Origin: Histoplasma ohiense
Lineage: Eukaryota; Ascomycota; Eurotiomycetes; Onygenales; Ajellomycetaceae
Length of the DNA stretch: 64,000 nt
Assembly: GCA_017607445.1 (NCBI GenBank)
Contig: JAEVHH010000002.1
Location: 6,106,001-6,170,000, forward strand
Direction: 5' to 3'
Shown: piece after piece, positions 1 to 10,810 of the stretch
Layout of the letters: each line of letters starts with the position of its first letter
How positions within the stretch are numbered: position 1 is the stretch's first letter
Position numbers and translations under genes: made by a program
Notes under the pieces: generated by a model
What the model was told of the DNA's origin: nothing
Databases searched by the model: none
What the model saw: only the letters and a program-made list of their open reading frames with translations

Positions 1-182
1 CGAATATAAACCACCGTCGTAGACATGTGCGGTAAATTAACGACGCCATATAAGAAGTTCATATCCACGGCCGATTATTTTACCTTCTCAACTACTTGGA
101 AAAGTTTGACTTGCTTCTGTAAGTTGAAGAATTGTTGTTTTCGCTTGACTGAGTGCCGGACCTTCCTGGCGCACACACTCAC

Positions 183-220
<38 letters not shown>

Positions 221-870
221 TATCGTGGAGGGCGAAATGTGGTGACGGCCACTCAGAGAATGAATAAGCAGTAGCAGATGTTGTCGAAAAGTCTGCTAGA
301 TATGACGACTCCCAAAGAACCAAAGAATCGTGTCTCGACATTTTTCTCTTTTACCTATTTTTTTCTCATTCATCGGTGATCTGTTTCCCACACCTTTGTT
401 TGAGCATCTGCGGACAGAGGTTACACCTAAGGTGACGTCCATGACGCAGATTGGTCCGCAAAAGCCAGCACAGAACCAGGGACCAGTTAGGTGGGGTGTG
501 TCCCCTTGTTTGGTAGTATGAGGCTCAGGAACCGCTGGCAGGATTGGAACCAAAGTAACATATTGTCGAAGTTTGTTATGTCTCTCTGGACACAAGCCGG
601 AACATGCGCAAGTCAAATACATAGGCGGCAAATTGTTGTGCCTTCTCGCTTCCCCTTGGCAGCTCGCTGAAAATCAGACGAATAACACGTAGGAGCCAAC
701 AACGTAATAATAACAACGGTGGTGATAGTGCTATGGGAGTCTTCGAACAATCATCCTGTATTATCGTCCTCATTGTCGACCTCGTTGAGGTGGAGTCGAC
801 TTTAAGTTGTGATGGCCCCGAATTTGACAGCTTGGCATCCGATTCGGGACTAGCTGTATGTAAACGCCTG
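1..870. other. Intergenic, no gene recognised
   Basis: Short open frames occur on both strands but none shows a recognisable domain, splice structure or coding-like composition. The only distinct structure is a (TA)n tract at about 184-217. A frame at 733-924 runs into the retroelement remnant that begins near 881 and is not regarded as a gene. Confidence 0.6.
184..217. repeat. (TA)n microsatellite
   Basis: Uninterrupted alternating TA of about 34 bp. Simple-sequence repeat; no function inferred. Confidence 0.95.
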
Positions 871-2260
871 ACACAGTTTCAGGATGCCACTCCACCGCAC
901 GTGATTACCCCTATAGTTAGCTAGCGACCACACAATGAGAAGATTAACCATCCCACAGGTTATGGCCCGGATAGCAGATTTTTAAATAAAACAACATGTT
1001 TTAATTAGAATACGCTGTGACTGATGTTATATTGGATGAGTTGAACATTATTCCCCTGAACAGAGAGCTCTTTGCCTATAAAAAACCTTTCTATATCGAT
1101 TATGAGTGGTTCTTGATTACCTCCGACCCCTAGATCAGAACGTAAGAAGACACTACAATCACAATCAAGAATCCCTCAATCCTTCCCCTCTGTTATTGAG
1201 CAAGAATCCGGCTCAGAAGTGGAGGGTGATCAAACTGAATATGCAATGGCAGAGGAACTTGAGAAAGTGTGAGGGTTGACAACAGTGTGAAGAGTGAATA
1301 GTAGAAGATAGAATATAAGATGTGATATTGAAAGAATAGAATAATATAGTGATAGTATTGATAGTAGCTAATCACTAAGAAGGAGAAGGAAGAGAAAAGA
1401 AGATGAGTGGAATACATACAACTATATATATACATGCATAGAAACAGTGGTAGCGAGAATATAACAAAAAAGGTAAGAATAAACGAAGATAGATAAGTAA
1501 ACAATCGGACGGTGAGTACGCGGCCGCATGCGGCCCTCATAAAGGAAATAATAAACAAGTGCATTACAATTGCCCCTCTTTTTTGTATGAGCTGCCCTCA
1601 GCAATTCATTTAGATATCTCTCTGATAGATGCTTGTTATAGATGCTTGTTATATTCAAGTGTTGATGTGTTGCTTGCTTGATGGCGATATATCGATCGCG
1701 TTCGCTAGATAGATTGTGTACGCGTTGTTATCAATTCCTTAATGTGGTAGAATTGATGAAATTGTGATTGCTAGAGATTGTAAGTGAAGAGATAAAAAGA
1801 ATATCTTTTTCTCTTGCTGATTTTTCTTCTCTTTTAATCTGACCATTCATCAAACTCCTTGTCTTTCTGATGTGATTTTTTAAATTTTAAATTTAAAATA
1901 TTCTGTTGCTCTCTCCCCTCTAGAGTGGCTGCTGGGACCATGAATTACACATTTGGTTTGGTTTGATTTGGTCCCAGTCCATTTCTTGGTGTGATTTCCA
2001 GTGGGACCATGATTAGAACAGAAGTGCAAAGTGATTAAAATTATTAAAACATGAGTGAAATGATACTAATAAATCTTGATATTTTATGTAAAGTGACTGA
2101 CTATCAAAAATAAGAACATGATCTGGGACTGATCATGATTTTGACTGAAATTTGGGTCCATTCTGATGATTATATAATACATATCTAGATATCAATCTGA
2201 TGATATGATTGGTGGAGATATTACCTCTATCTACCAGCTACTGCTGCCAATCTTGCTAAG

Positions 2261-2476
2261 CTATCTCTCGCTACTACGCTATCTCTCGCTACTACGCTAT
2301 CCCTCGCTGCTAAGCTATCTATCGCTGCTAATCTATCTATCGCTGCCAATCTATCTATCACTGCTAAGCTAGCTATCGCTGCCAATCTATCTATCGCTGC
2401 CAATCTATCTATCGCTGCTAAGCTATCCCTCGCTGCTAAGCTATCTATCACTGCTAAGCTAGCTATCGCTGCTAAT
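2261..2476. repeat. 18-bp minisatellite, about 12 units
   Basis: Twelve consecutive 18-bp units of the form CTATCTATCGCTGCTAAG follow one another without a length change from 2261 to 2476. Variants alternate CTATCC/CTATCT/CTAGCT and GCTAAG/GCCAAT/ACTACG. Because the unit is a multiple of three it keeps a frame open on the minus strand (hexapeptide repeats of the type IDRLAA). This open frame is judged a by-product of the repeat period. Confidence 0.9.
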
Positions 2477-2493
2477 CTATATAGGGTAAATCA

Positions 2494-2539
2494 TGGTCCC
2501 GTTTGGTCCCATTTTGTAAAATGGGACCAAATGGGACCA
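2494..2539. repeat. Near-perfect 22-bp inverted repeat (hairpin)
   Basis: Two 22-bp arms with a 2-bp spacer, both containing TTTGGTCCCATTTT or its complement, pair with one mismatch (G/A). The arms are built from the GGTCCC/GGGACC word that recurs throughout the surrounding fold-back element. Confidence 0.85.
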
Positions 2540-3047
2540 GGACTGATAATTTATAACTAAAACATGATCTGGGACTAGAATTATAATATAAATCATGTAA
2601 AGTGACTGATTTCATAAACACTATATGAGGACCAGGACTAAGATATTTGAGAATGGGACTGAGGAAAAATTTGATCCTGGTCCCATGCATGGTCACACGG
2701 CCAGTCTAAAATTTAATCAAATCAAATCAAACATGTAATTCATGGTTCCACTGATCAGTCTATTTCTATTAGTGCAGAAGAATGCTATATCTACATTTAA
2801 AATATAAAGAACTCTTCTTCATATCATACAATATTTAAAAAAAACAAGCAATCTAGACATCTTATATGAAGATCTTAAGAATGAGATCAATGAATTCTTC
2901 AACACATTATATCTACTGATAGATTATACAGATTTGAATTGAATAGAATCATTGAATAATAAATACACATCTATTTCAAATTTCATATTCAAATTAACAG
3001 ATGTATTAATTTTATAATATTTATTCAAACAATCTTGTGTTTCTTTA

Positions 3048-3404
3048 AGTTCAAATGAGGCAGAATATATGACACTCAATGAAGCAGTATATAAAGCAAT
3101 ATAATTGTGCAATATAATGATGAAATTAGAATTTGTTACAGCAAAGAATCCTCTGTCTATCAGAGCAGATAATAAAGATTCAATCAATCTAGCTATCATT
3201 GCTGCAATTACAGTGCACAGCAAGTATATTGACACTTGCTTCCACTATTCTCACGTACAACTGAACAAAGACATTATTTCAATTAATCATATTCCCACTG
3301 AGAATATGATAGCAGATGGATTAACCAAACCTCTGAACACAGTGACATTTAGACATTTCATTAAATTACTAGAACTTTTCACTGATAACAACAAGAATGA
3401 TTAA
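3048..3404 (+). pseudogene. Copia RNase H fragment
   Basis: The frame reads S-N-E-A-E-Y-M-T-L-N-E-A-V-Y-K-A-I, then a TAA, then continues to the characteristic ADGLTKPL near 3313 and a TAA stop at 3402. The EAEYMxLxEA motif, the RADN segment and ADGLTK are the usual landmarks of the Ty1/Copia RNase H C-terminus. The TAA lies where the family normally has Trp (A-I-W-L), which fits repeat-induced G-to-A decay. Only the C-terminal part of the polyprotein survives; reverse transcriptase and integrase were not found in this block. Confidence 0.75.
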
Positions 3405-4093
3405 ATTTCTGTATGTAGCAAGTTTTGAGATGATCTAGGTTAAGATAGCTAGCATGAGAAATTCATAGGAACACATCACGCACGTTGGCGCGTTGGGGGG
3501 TGTTGGGCACCGGTTGCCCAGGATGCCACTCCACCGCACGTGATTACCCCTATATACCTAGGTAGTTAGCTAGCGACCACAATGAGAAGATTAACCATCC
3601 CACATTTTTATTATTCAAGGAGCCATTTCCAACTATGTACAGCACAATGAAAAATGGAGCTAGTTTATTGTTTTTCAAATTCAGCGGAGCTGTAGCTCAA
3701 CTCTTCTAATGTTGTATTGTGCGCCCCAAAGGCTTATTGGTTGGATGCACCAGCTCAAGTATCTACTATGTGCGCTGTGGCTACTGCAGTCGAACTAGTT
3801 TACTTGAGCCGCGCAATGACAGATGATTCTTGAATCTTGGTCCGGCACTTAATGAGTGCTGCGCTCAGGCACCAACCACCAATAATTGGCTAGTGGAGTC
3901 CTCGATATGATCCGCCCACATGTATCATCCTATGGGAAATTTTGCACTGGAAGTCCCAGTTAATCGTTAATAAAAGCTCATACAACACACTCGCTTCATT
4001 AAGAATCCCATATGCTAGGCTATCAATTTCGGAGCTGAGAAAAGTGCATCCTTCCATGTTCAGGGATTTGCTCTTCGGGGTATTAAAAACCAT

Positions 4094-4117
4094 TTGTACA
4101 GTACATGTACTGTACAA
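4094..4117. repeat. 24-bp perfect palindrome
   Basis: A perfectly self-complementary 24-bp sequence centred on GTACATGTAC, with TGTACA in each flank. A near-copy occurs at about 44542-44562. Such palindromes can be footprints of abutting inverted repeats of a transposon; no element was identified here. Confidence 0.9.
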
Positions 4118-4510
4118 CTGGCCCGCCTGTGTTTGAATAACATCAGTGTTCTTCTTCTTCTTCTTCTTCTTTTTTGATAGGAGCATTATGATATAAGAAG
4201 AGTTTAAAAAAAAATCATTCTTTATTGCCTTATTATTTCAGACCTCGCAGCCTTTTGACAAGATCGTTCTTAAAGTTACTTTACTATTAGAATTGTAAAC
4301 GAGGGACATCAACTCTCGTGGAAAATATGTCTGCATATCCAGTCCGACTCGATGGCGCACAAAGGACTCTCAATGAAAACCATCCAGTATCACCACGACA
4401 ACCCCTATGATTTGCCCGCATCAAAGATGGTTGACCACATAAAGCTTTGCTAAGTCTTCCAAGGAAGACTTAAATAGCACTTGCCTCTCTTTTCTCTCGC
4501 TGGGTGGAAC

Positions 4511-4620
4511 TTGTACAGTGCCAGGTCACAAGTATTGGCAACCCTCACCACAATCATTTGCCCTTTTGTGGCAGATATCTACGGGGGTTGCCAATACTTA
4601 TGGCCTCGTATGTGTACAGT
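4511..4620. repeat. Small inverted-repeat element, MITE-like
   Basis: AAGTATTGGCAACCC at 4530-4544 is matched by its exact complement at 4585-4599 with a 40-bp spacer. Similarity extends weakly outwards on both sides (TTGTACAGT-like sequence at about 4511 and about 4610). No coding capacity. A very small MITE or a stem-loop are both possible. Confidence 0.45.
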
Positions 4621-6060
4621 ACATCAAAAAGTACCTAGAAATTTAACTCAACTGTGGGGTGGTCGGGGTTTGGAAGCAATTCCAATATACAAGATCAAAT
4701 TCGTTGATCTCCACTGCGGAGCCGCGAAACAGGACCACGATACGGTATACATTCTCGTAATTCTCCATAAAGAAGCCGCAAATCACGAATAATTGGGGCT
4801 AAAACTATGTTTAAGGGACCGCTCGCCCACAGTCTGTCGATACGCATGTGGAGCATGGTTGATGAGCTAGTTAGTTGCTTTTGGCCCACCTGGACGATCA
4901 ACCTAAGATGATCAACCTTCAACAGCGTGGGCGGCGGGGAGATCAAATGGGCTAAGGCATTGGCGCCCTTCCACGCCCACTATTGGATCATATGCCTGGT
5001 GAATGACTGCCCTGAATGAAGATTCCATAGCCATATTCGGCATCTCTTTTGAGACAACTCACAGTCCCTACTGAACCTCTCATGCCTGTCAGAGTTATGG
5101 TGGGACAGAGGGGGAAGGCATTAATTTCTGAACCCCCGGAGCACGATAATGCAATCCAAGCGAATATTAGAAGCGAAAAATCTCTGTTAGGATAATTACT
5201 GCTCTACGGAAAAAGCCAAGGCAGAATTTCGAGAGCAGTTATCCCCTCAGATGAAATGGAGTACATAGAAACGTGGGAAGGCAGCTGTTGTTGCGGAAAA
5301 TCATTATTAGAAGCCAAGGCACTGAGGGAAATGCGAATGGGATGAGACGAAGGCAATATATTTTTCGGCCGTTAACGCATAACACTTAGATATAAAAATA
5401 CTTATATTTAACGACAAATCGCTCATTCTATTACGCATCAACCTGCCTCTCTAGCTGCACCACCCACCCCCATTAAACCATATATAATCTATGGTTCCCG
5501 AGCAGCCTCATTATCTAGATTTTTTAAACACCAGGGGGCTAGGTTAGAATTAGGATAAACTTAAGGGAAAAGGGATGGGAGACGTGTCTAGCAAGAAGAT
5601 GTCGTTGCTTCCAAGGATTGGGAAAAACTCCCCATATCGGGTAAAATCCTGACGACTCCTGCAAAATCGGGATCTCATGGCCCCTTAGTCGCGAGCAATA
5701 TATAAATGAATGTGGAGGGAACAATATAGTTGGAAGGTATACAAAAAAGGACCAGAATTGCCATTCAATTGGGGATAAAAAATTGCTTGAGGAATTGATC
5801 AAGCCCCACCTTTTACTAACTTTTTCCTCCTTCTGAGATGCATGGACAGCCGAAAACGCAATAATATTAAATTATTAACAACGAACATGCGTGTCATGGT
5901 TGTGTTGCATGCTAGCATGCTATCCTGGAAAACCAAAAACAGACGAATACGATCAAGGGTAGAACAAATCTCTTGACCACCATTGATCGCCCTTGTTTTA
6001 TAAAAGAACTTGGTCTAAGGAAGCTAAAAGAACCTGCACACTTCACAGTGAAAATTCCCC

Positions 6061-8570
6061 TCACCACTCCATTTGGCCCTGATTTACTTCACCATCCTTT
6101 GTATTTGCCACAGCAGCAGTTGGGACCATTAATGGCGCCTTCCTCAGATCTCCCCGCTTCAAATATCCCGTCCCATCCAGCCATGGCGTTTCCAGTGACC
6201 GGACAATCTCAAACTTCTTTATATCCTCCTCCATCTGCATTGTGAGACCAATATCATCCATACCATTAACAAGGCAATGCTTTCTGAATTGCTCAACATC
6301 GAAGTCCGCCAGCTTTTTTCCTGAGGCGTCACTGATACGTTGGTTGGGGAGGTCGACTTCTAGCTCGTGGCCAGCCAGCGCTTCCGCGTATATTTTTCGG
6401 TACACGGCGTCATCAGTGATGACAATGGGCAGCATGCCGTTTTTGAATGTGTTGTTGAAGAAAATGTCAGCGTATGAGGGAGCGATTATGCATTTTATAC
6501 CGAAATCGAGGAGCGCCCATGGAGCATGCTCCCGGGAGCTACCGCACCCAAAGTTCACGCCTGCTACGAGGATCTTGGCGTGGCGGTATGGTTCTCGGTT
6601 GAGGATGAAATCAGGCCTCTCGGCACCGGCTTCGTCAAATCTCAAGGAGTAGAAGAGGGCGCTTCCTAGACCGGTACGCTTGATGGTTTTGAGGAATTGT
6701 TTGGGGATGATGGCATCTGTGTCCACATTTGCGCGGTCCAGTGGAGCCGCAACACCTTTGAGAATGGCAAACTTTGGCAGACCAGCTGAGGTATGGCGTG
6801 TAGAGCTATTAGTGTGCGGTTCATCGTCTTCAGGGACGTCAAGGATGCGCTCCAAGTCCTCCTCAGTATCCATCTCGTCAACGACGGCCTCGATATCAAC
6901 ATTTGGTAAGCCTCTCTTTTGAGTCAATGGATGGGCAGTATCAATTGTTCGGACATCAGCAAGCTTGCCGACAATGGCAGCTGCAGCGGCCATTACGGGG
7001 GACATAAGATGGGTCCGCCCATACGCCCCTTGTCGACCTTCGAAATTTCGGTTAGATGTACTCGCACATCGTTCACGGGGGGAGAGAATATCTGGGTTCA
7101 TGCCGAGACACATCGAACAACCAGCTTCTCTCCATTCAAACCCAGCATCAGTGAAGATTTTGTCAAGGCCCTCAGCCTCTGCTTGTTGTTTGACCAGACC
7201 AGAGCCTGGGACAATCATTGCCCGCTTGATGTTGGCGGCTACCCTCTTGCCCTGAACAATGTGGGCAGCCGCACGCAGATCTTCCATACGGGAGTTGGTA
7301 CAGGATCCGATGAATACCTTGTCGATGACGATGTCTTGCATTGGTGTCCCGGGGGTGAGTCCCATGTATTCCAATGCGCGCCTTGCACTCGTCTTCTTAT
7401 CTTCATCCGTAAAATCATCTGGACCGGGAACAACTCCAGTGATTGGTACGACATCTTGCGGGGACGTACCCCAAGACACGTTTGGGACGATATCCTTCGT
7501 GTCAATGAAAACCTCCTTATCATATATAGCACCCACATCAGACTTCAGGCTGGACCAATACTTCACAGCCTTCTTCCACTCAGGACTATCATACTTTGGC
7601 GCCAAGGGCTTTCCCTTCAAGTATTCCAAAGTAGTTTCATCCGGCGCAACCATGCCAGCCCGCGCACCAGCTTCGATACTCATGTTACAAATGGACATAC
7701 GTGCCTCCATGCTAAGACCTCTGATCGCTGAACCGCAAAATTCAATGACAGCCCCATTGCCACCAGCAGTTCCGATCACACCAATCACGTGGAGAATTAT
7801 ATCCTTGCTACTAACACCGGGTGGAAGCTCACCATCAACCTGAACACGCATGTTTTTGCTGCGCTTGGTGATGAGGGTCTGCGTGGCTAACACATGTTCG
7901 ACTTCGCTGGTGCCAATTCCAAATGCCAAGGCGCCAAAAGCGCCATGTGTCGATGTGTGGGAATCACCACAGACGACAGTTGTGCCAGGAAGAGTGAATC
8001 CCTGTTCCGGCCCGATGACATGCACAATTCCCTGTCTCTTATCTCCCAAGCCAAAGTATGTGAGCCCGAAATCCTTCACATTCTCCTCAAGGGTCATACA
8101 TTGTAGCCGCGAGTCAGCCTCTTGAACGAAATTTTCGACATTTTTAAAGGTCTTCCGAGATGTGGTGGGGATGTTCTGTAGCCAGATGTGTTAATACATC
8201 GTAAAATAAATTTGTGAGACTTGGGGCATTGGTAACGAACGTGATCTACCGTGGCCAGAGTACAATCTGGCCTCCGTACTTTCCGCCCTGCATTTTTTAG
8301 GCCTTCAAACGCTTGCTGTTCAACGATATAGTTAGAAATACGTACTCTGTTAGGTGCAGTAATATCGAGTGAGGAACTTACAGGTGACGTGACTTCGTGG
8401 ACAAGATGCCTATCTATTGAACTTGTTAGCATGTACTAGTCCACCATGCAACAGTCAAGCGGGAACAAACCAATATAGAGCAAAATTGTTCCGTCTTCCT
8501 GCTCTTTCACAATATGGTCCTGAAAGATCTTGTCATAAAGGGTCTTTGGTTTCTTATCTGGGGCAGGCAT
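6061..8570 (-). CDS. LEU1: 3-isopropylmalate dehydratase (alpha-isopropylmalate isomerase)
   Basis: Catalyses the isomerisation of 2- to 3-isopropylmalate in leucine biosynthesis with a 4Fe-4S cluster. I reconstruct four exons on the minus strand: 8570-8471, 8413-8382, 8315-8241 and 8175-6061. All introns are GT...AG and phase is kept; the product is 773 residues, normal for fungal fused LeuC-LeuD enzymes. The protein starts MPAPDKKPKTLYDKIF. The LeuC half shows VCGDSHTSTHGAFGALAFGIG, the cluster cysteines of SCTNSRMEDLR and the paired CSMC before LGMNPD. The LeuD swivel domain shows NVDTDAIIPKQFLKT and NFGCGSSREHAPWAL. The stop is TGA at 6063-6061 after MEW. Exon 2 is only 32 nt. The gene lies head-to-tail behind ALG7, with 371 bp between the ALG7 stop and this start codon. 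Confidence 0.97.
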
Positions 8571-8941
8571 ATCTTGGCTGGTTAAAATCGTGGATAAGCT
8601 CGCTCAGCTCACTTTTTGCTTTGTACTTTCAAATACTAGAAGAGATATATACCAGGGAATGAGGCCAGGTTGAGCTGAAGAGAAAGATGAATCAGGAATG
8701 TCGGAGCAGAAAACTGCGTACGCTCTGTATATAAAAGATGCCACAGAGGGAACAACGCCGATGTCGGCGGTCAGCAGATCGGGAAACAGTGTGATTGGTC
8801 AGTTCCCGCACTTGTCATCGGCCTACGGAATCGCGATGGCAAAATACCCAGGAGTTACTTGGAAGAACAATAAAATATGGTCGATGAATACAATTATTGG
8901 GCTGTTAAAACTTTTAAAACTGGTGACGTATATATATATAT

Positions 8942-10488
8942 CTACGGCCCGTTTCCAAATGTTCTGAATCCACGATTGTCTTCCGAAAATACCCATAGCG
9001 CAAGCTTATGTCTGACCAGCAAGCCAGCAACACCACAGAAAGCCTGGACGATCACAATATGCGTGGCAAGCTTGTCTTCCCTCAATGGGCCGAACCATAC
9101 CAACCAGAGATTTAAAATCGTCAAATTAGTAGACTCCATGATTTCTCCAACCTCGTTTTTCCGTATCCCCACAAGTCGTAGCCGGTGGAGGAGCTCGAGA
9201 GCTTTTGAAACGATAAACATGGGTGGATGTGGCCATTCCGTCACTGAAGGTTCAAGTAATCCCGTGCGCGGGTTAAAATGTGGAATTCGATGTCTCGGGC
9301 AAGGAATAAGATGGAACAACTGAGGGGTAGAGTAGAGAAAATTGAAGATTTGCGGAACAAATAGTAGTAAAAGAGTTTTGCTGAAATGGCCAAGAATGGC
9401 GACAACAGCAAAAACCATCCCAGCAAAGTAACAGTAGGTATCTCCTACGAAGACTTTGGCCGGATACCAATTATGCAACCAGAGCGCAAGGGACACGGCA
9501 ATGAATGGCAACAGAAAATACATCGAGAAAAGGTGGGAGTCCATCGCTGGATGAGGATAAGGGGTCAACGGGGTAAGGTATAAAGCGTCATTTATTAAGA
9601 GCAAGACTGCAATGACTAGAGACTGAGATACCTCAATCCCGTTGATTCCAGCAAGCATGTTTACACTGTTGGGACAGAAAATCGCAACAGCAGCCATATA
9701 CACGTAATACAGCCAACCCAGGTCAATGAAGGGACCCAGATATGGCTGCAGCGGAACCGGAACAACCACAACGGTAACTCCGAAATCAACGAAGTACACT
9801 ATGAGCATTGGAATTGAAGCGAGAGCTGGGATAAGGACTTTGTGCCGCCATCGGATATCAAGCATGTCGTCCCCGATGCCGAGAATCAAAATTGATTGAA
9901 GCGATAAAAGACCAGAGAGGTACGAGGCAAGCTATCGTGCCAATCCAAACGTGAGTAAAAATCATAATGTCACCCAATTGGTATTAAGATTGTTATCTTA
10001 CCTTACTATGAGGGAAGAGATGAAGAAAACGTCCCGTTTCAACATGTTGCACCTCTAATACAACGTCTCGATTCCCACCACCTGAAGTTGCAGCTACAAT
10101 ATCTTTGTAGAATGGGAATGGAATGAAAACTATCAGCAATAGTATATAAACAACTGCGCAAACAGCTCCCATCGCTTCTGGTCTGTCGCATAAATAATTG
10201 TTAGTGATAGTTGCATAAAACACGACGAGTTTGAGGGTTCCGGTAAAATCATTACAGTTCAACGCGTCGCAACTTCGCCATGTCTCTTCCCTTCAGTCCT
10301 GCCTTGACAAAAACTCCTCCAAGCCATCGTATCAGACTAAAAGTAGCTGCGAAGGCTATGCCGCTAAGAGCAAGAGAAGTGATTAAGGGTTGGCCGTCAC
10401 CCTGGAAAGTATTACTGATAACCCCCAGAGAGGTGACAAGCAGCGCCAGGAGGCTCCAGATTTCATTGCGGGTGAGGGAATCCTTCAT
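8942..10488 (-). CDS. ALG7: UDP-GlcNAc:dolichyl-phosphate GlcNAc-1-phosphate transferase
   Basis: Performs the first committed step of dolichol-linked oligosaccharide assembly in the ER membrane, the tunicamycin target. Three exons on the minus strand: 10488-10256, 10182-10002 and 9931-8942, with 73-bp and 70-bp introns (GTAATG...CAG and GTAAGA...TAG); spliced product 467 residues. Family landmarks are LKGRDMAKLRRVELPEAMG around the first junction, GIGDDMLDIRWRHK with the acidic DDxxD-like cluster, CPNSVNMLAGINGIE, and HNWYPAKVFVGDTYCYFAGM. Many hydrophobic segments match a polytopic membrane protein of normal length. The first ATG (MKDSLTRNEIW) is taken as the start because it opens the exon directly before the first membrane segment. 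The downstream 371 bp hold the LEU1 promoter. Confidence 0.96.
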
Positions 10489-10637
10489 CTTAGAAATCCA
10501 TTTGCACGCTCCCCGAAATCATAGTCCAAAAGTCCAACCTCTAGAAAATTCCCGAAAGCATACTAAGTTGTAAAAACCACATTTCCTTCCGGACGAATTA
10601 TGCCGTCCATCACCGCCTTATCATCATGCATGGCTAG

Positions 10638-10810
10638 TGTCGGAACTAGAAGATGTCCGAATATTGCCCATAAATTACTGAATATCAAAAATATTGAATT
10701 AACTATGATCTCTCTGATAATTACATGATAGAAAGGCAGTATTTATAAGGAAGGTGATGCGCGATTATACTAGCACGAGCGAGTCCATGTTCGAGATATC
10801 ATCTCCGACA
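10638..10810 (-). mobile_element. Diverged solo LTR of the neighbouring Copia family, inverted
   Basis: Read on the plus strand it starts TGTCGGAACT and continues with GTCCGAATATTGCC, AATTACTGAATATCAA, CTGATAATTACATGA and AGGCAGTATTTATA. All of these are the reverse complement of the LTRs of the element at 11530-17112, in the same order, and it closes with TCCGACA. It is shorter (173 versus 246 bp), so part of the LTR has been lost. No matching 5-bp target duplication is visible (GCTAG left, CATTG right). Confidence 0.8.

Larger units (their letters stand above)
1933..2750. mobile_element. Fold-back / MITE-like element with about 36-bp inverted termini
   Basis: The left end TGGGACCATGAATTACA (from 1933) and the right end, read on the minus strand from 2750 as TGGAACCATGAATTACA, form an inverted repeat of about 36 bp with about five differences, nearly all G/A. 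Both arms continue into TTTGGTTTGG or TTTGATTTGA runs. A third related copy of GTGGGACCATGA lies near 2001. No transposase was found. No convincing target duplication is visible, so the termini are approximate. It sits inside the Copia remnant and carries a minisatellite (2261-2476) and a near-perfect hairpin (2494-2539). Confidence 0.45.
881..3605 (+). mobile_element. Decayed Copia-type LTR retrotransposon remnant
   Basis: The block is bounded by two direct copies of an LTR-like segment, at 881-958 and 3520-3605, sharing GGATGCCACTCCACCGCACG and the downstream stretch ending ATTAACCATCCCACA. The right copy differs by an 8-bp insertion. At the right it starts TGTTGGGCACCGG at 3501, directly after a G-rich polypurine tract (about 3494-3500), as expected for the 5' edge of a 3' LTR. 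The left LTR probably continues to about 1207, including a TATAAAAA at about 1077. Immediately upstream of the right LTR is a Copia RNase H fragment in the same orientation. Most of the internal coding region is missing and the right LTR stops abruptly at 3605. The middle is occupied by a fold-back element (1933-2750). Outer boundaries are uncertain. Confidence 0.6.
3606..6060. other. Gene-free interval downstream of LEU1
   Basis: No open frame here shows a recognisable domain or plausible exon chain. It contains a (TTC)n run near 4150-4170, a perfect palindrome at 4094-4117 and a 15-bp inverted repeat at 4530-4599. The last few hundred bases presumably include the LEU1 3' untranslated region. 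Confidence 0.5.

Noticed and set aside
296..631. 111-codon minus-strand frame with several cysteines
   Set aside because: Cysteine spacing fits no family I know and the region has no other gene sign.
2227..2451. Minus-strand frame of hexapeptide repeats (IDRLAA type)
   Set aside because: Open only because the minisatellite unit is 18 bp, a multiple of three; no flanking coding signal.
2261..2476. CRISPR-like array
   Set aside because: Units are contiguous 18-bp tandem repeats with no spacers, in a eukaryotic genome.
6919..7731. 270-codon plus-strand frame
   Set aside because: Lies wholly antisense to the conserved LEU1 exon 4 and has no family features.
8698..8967. 89-codon plus-strand frame between LEU1 and ALG7
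   Set aside because: Spans the LEU1 promoter and overlaps the ALG7 3' end; no features.
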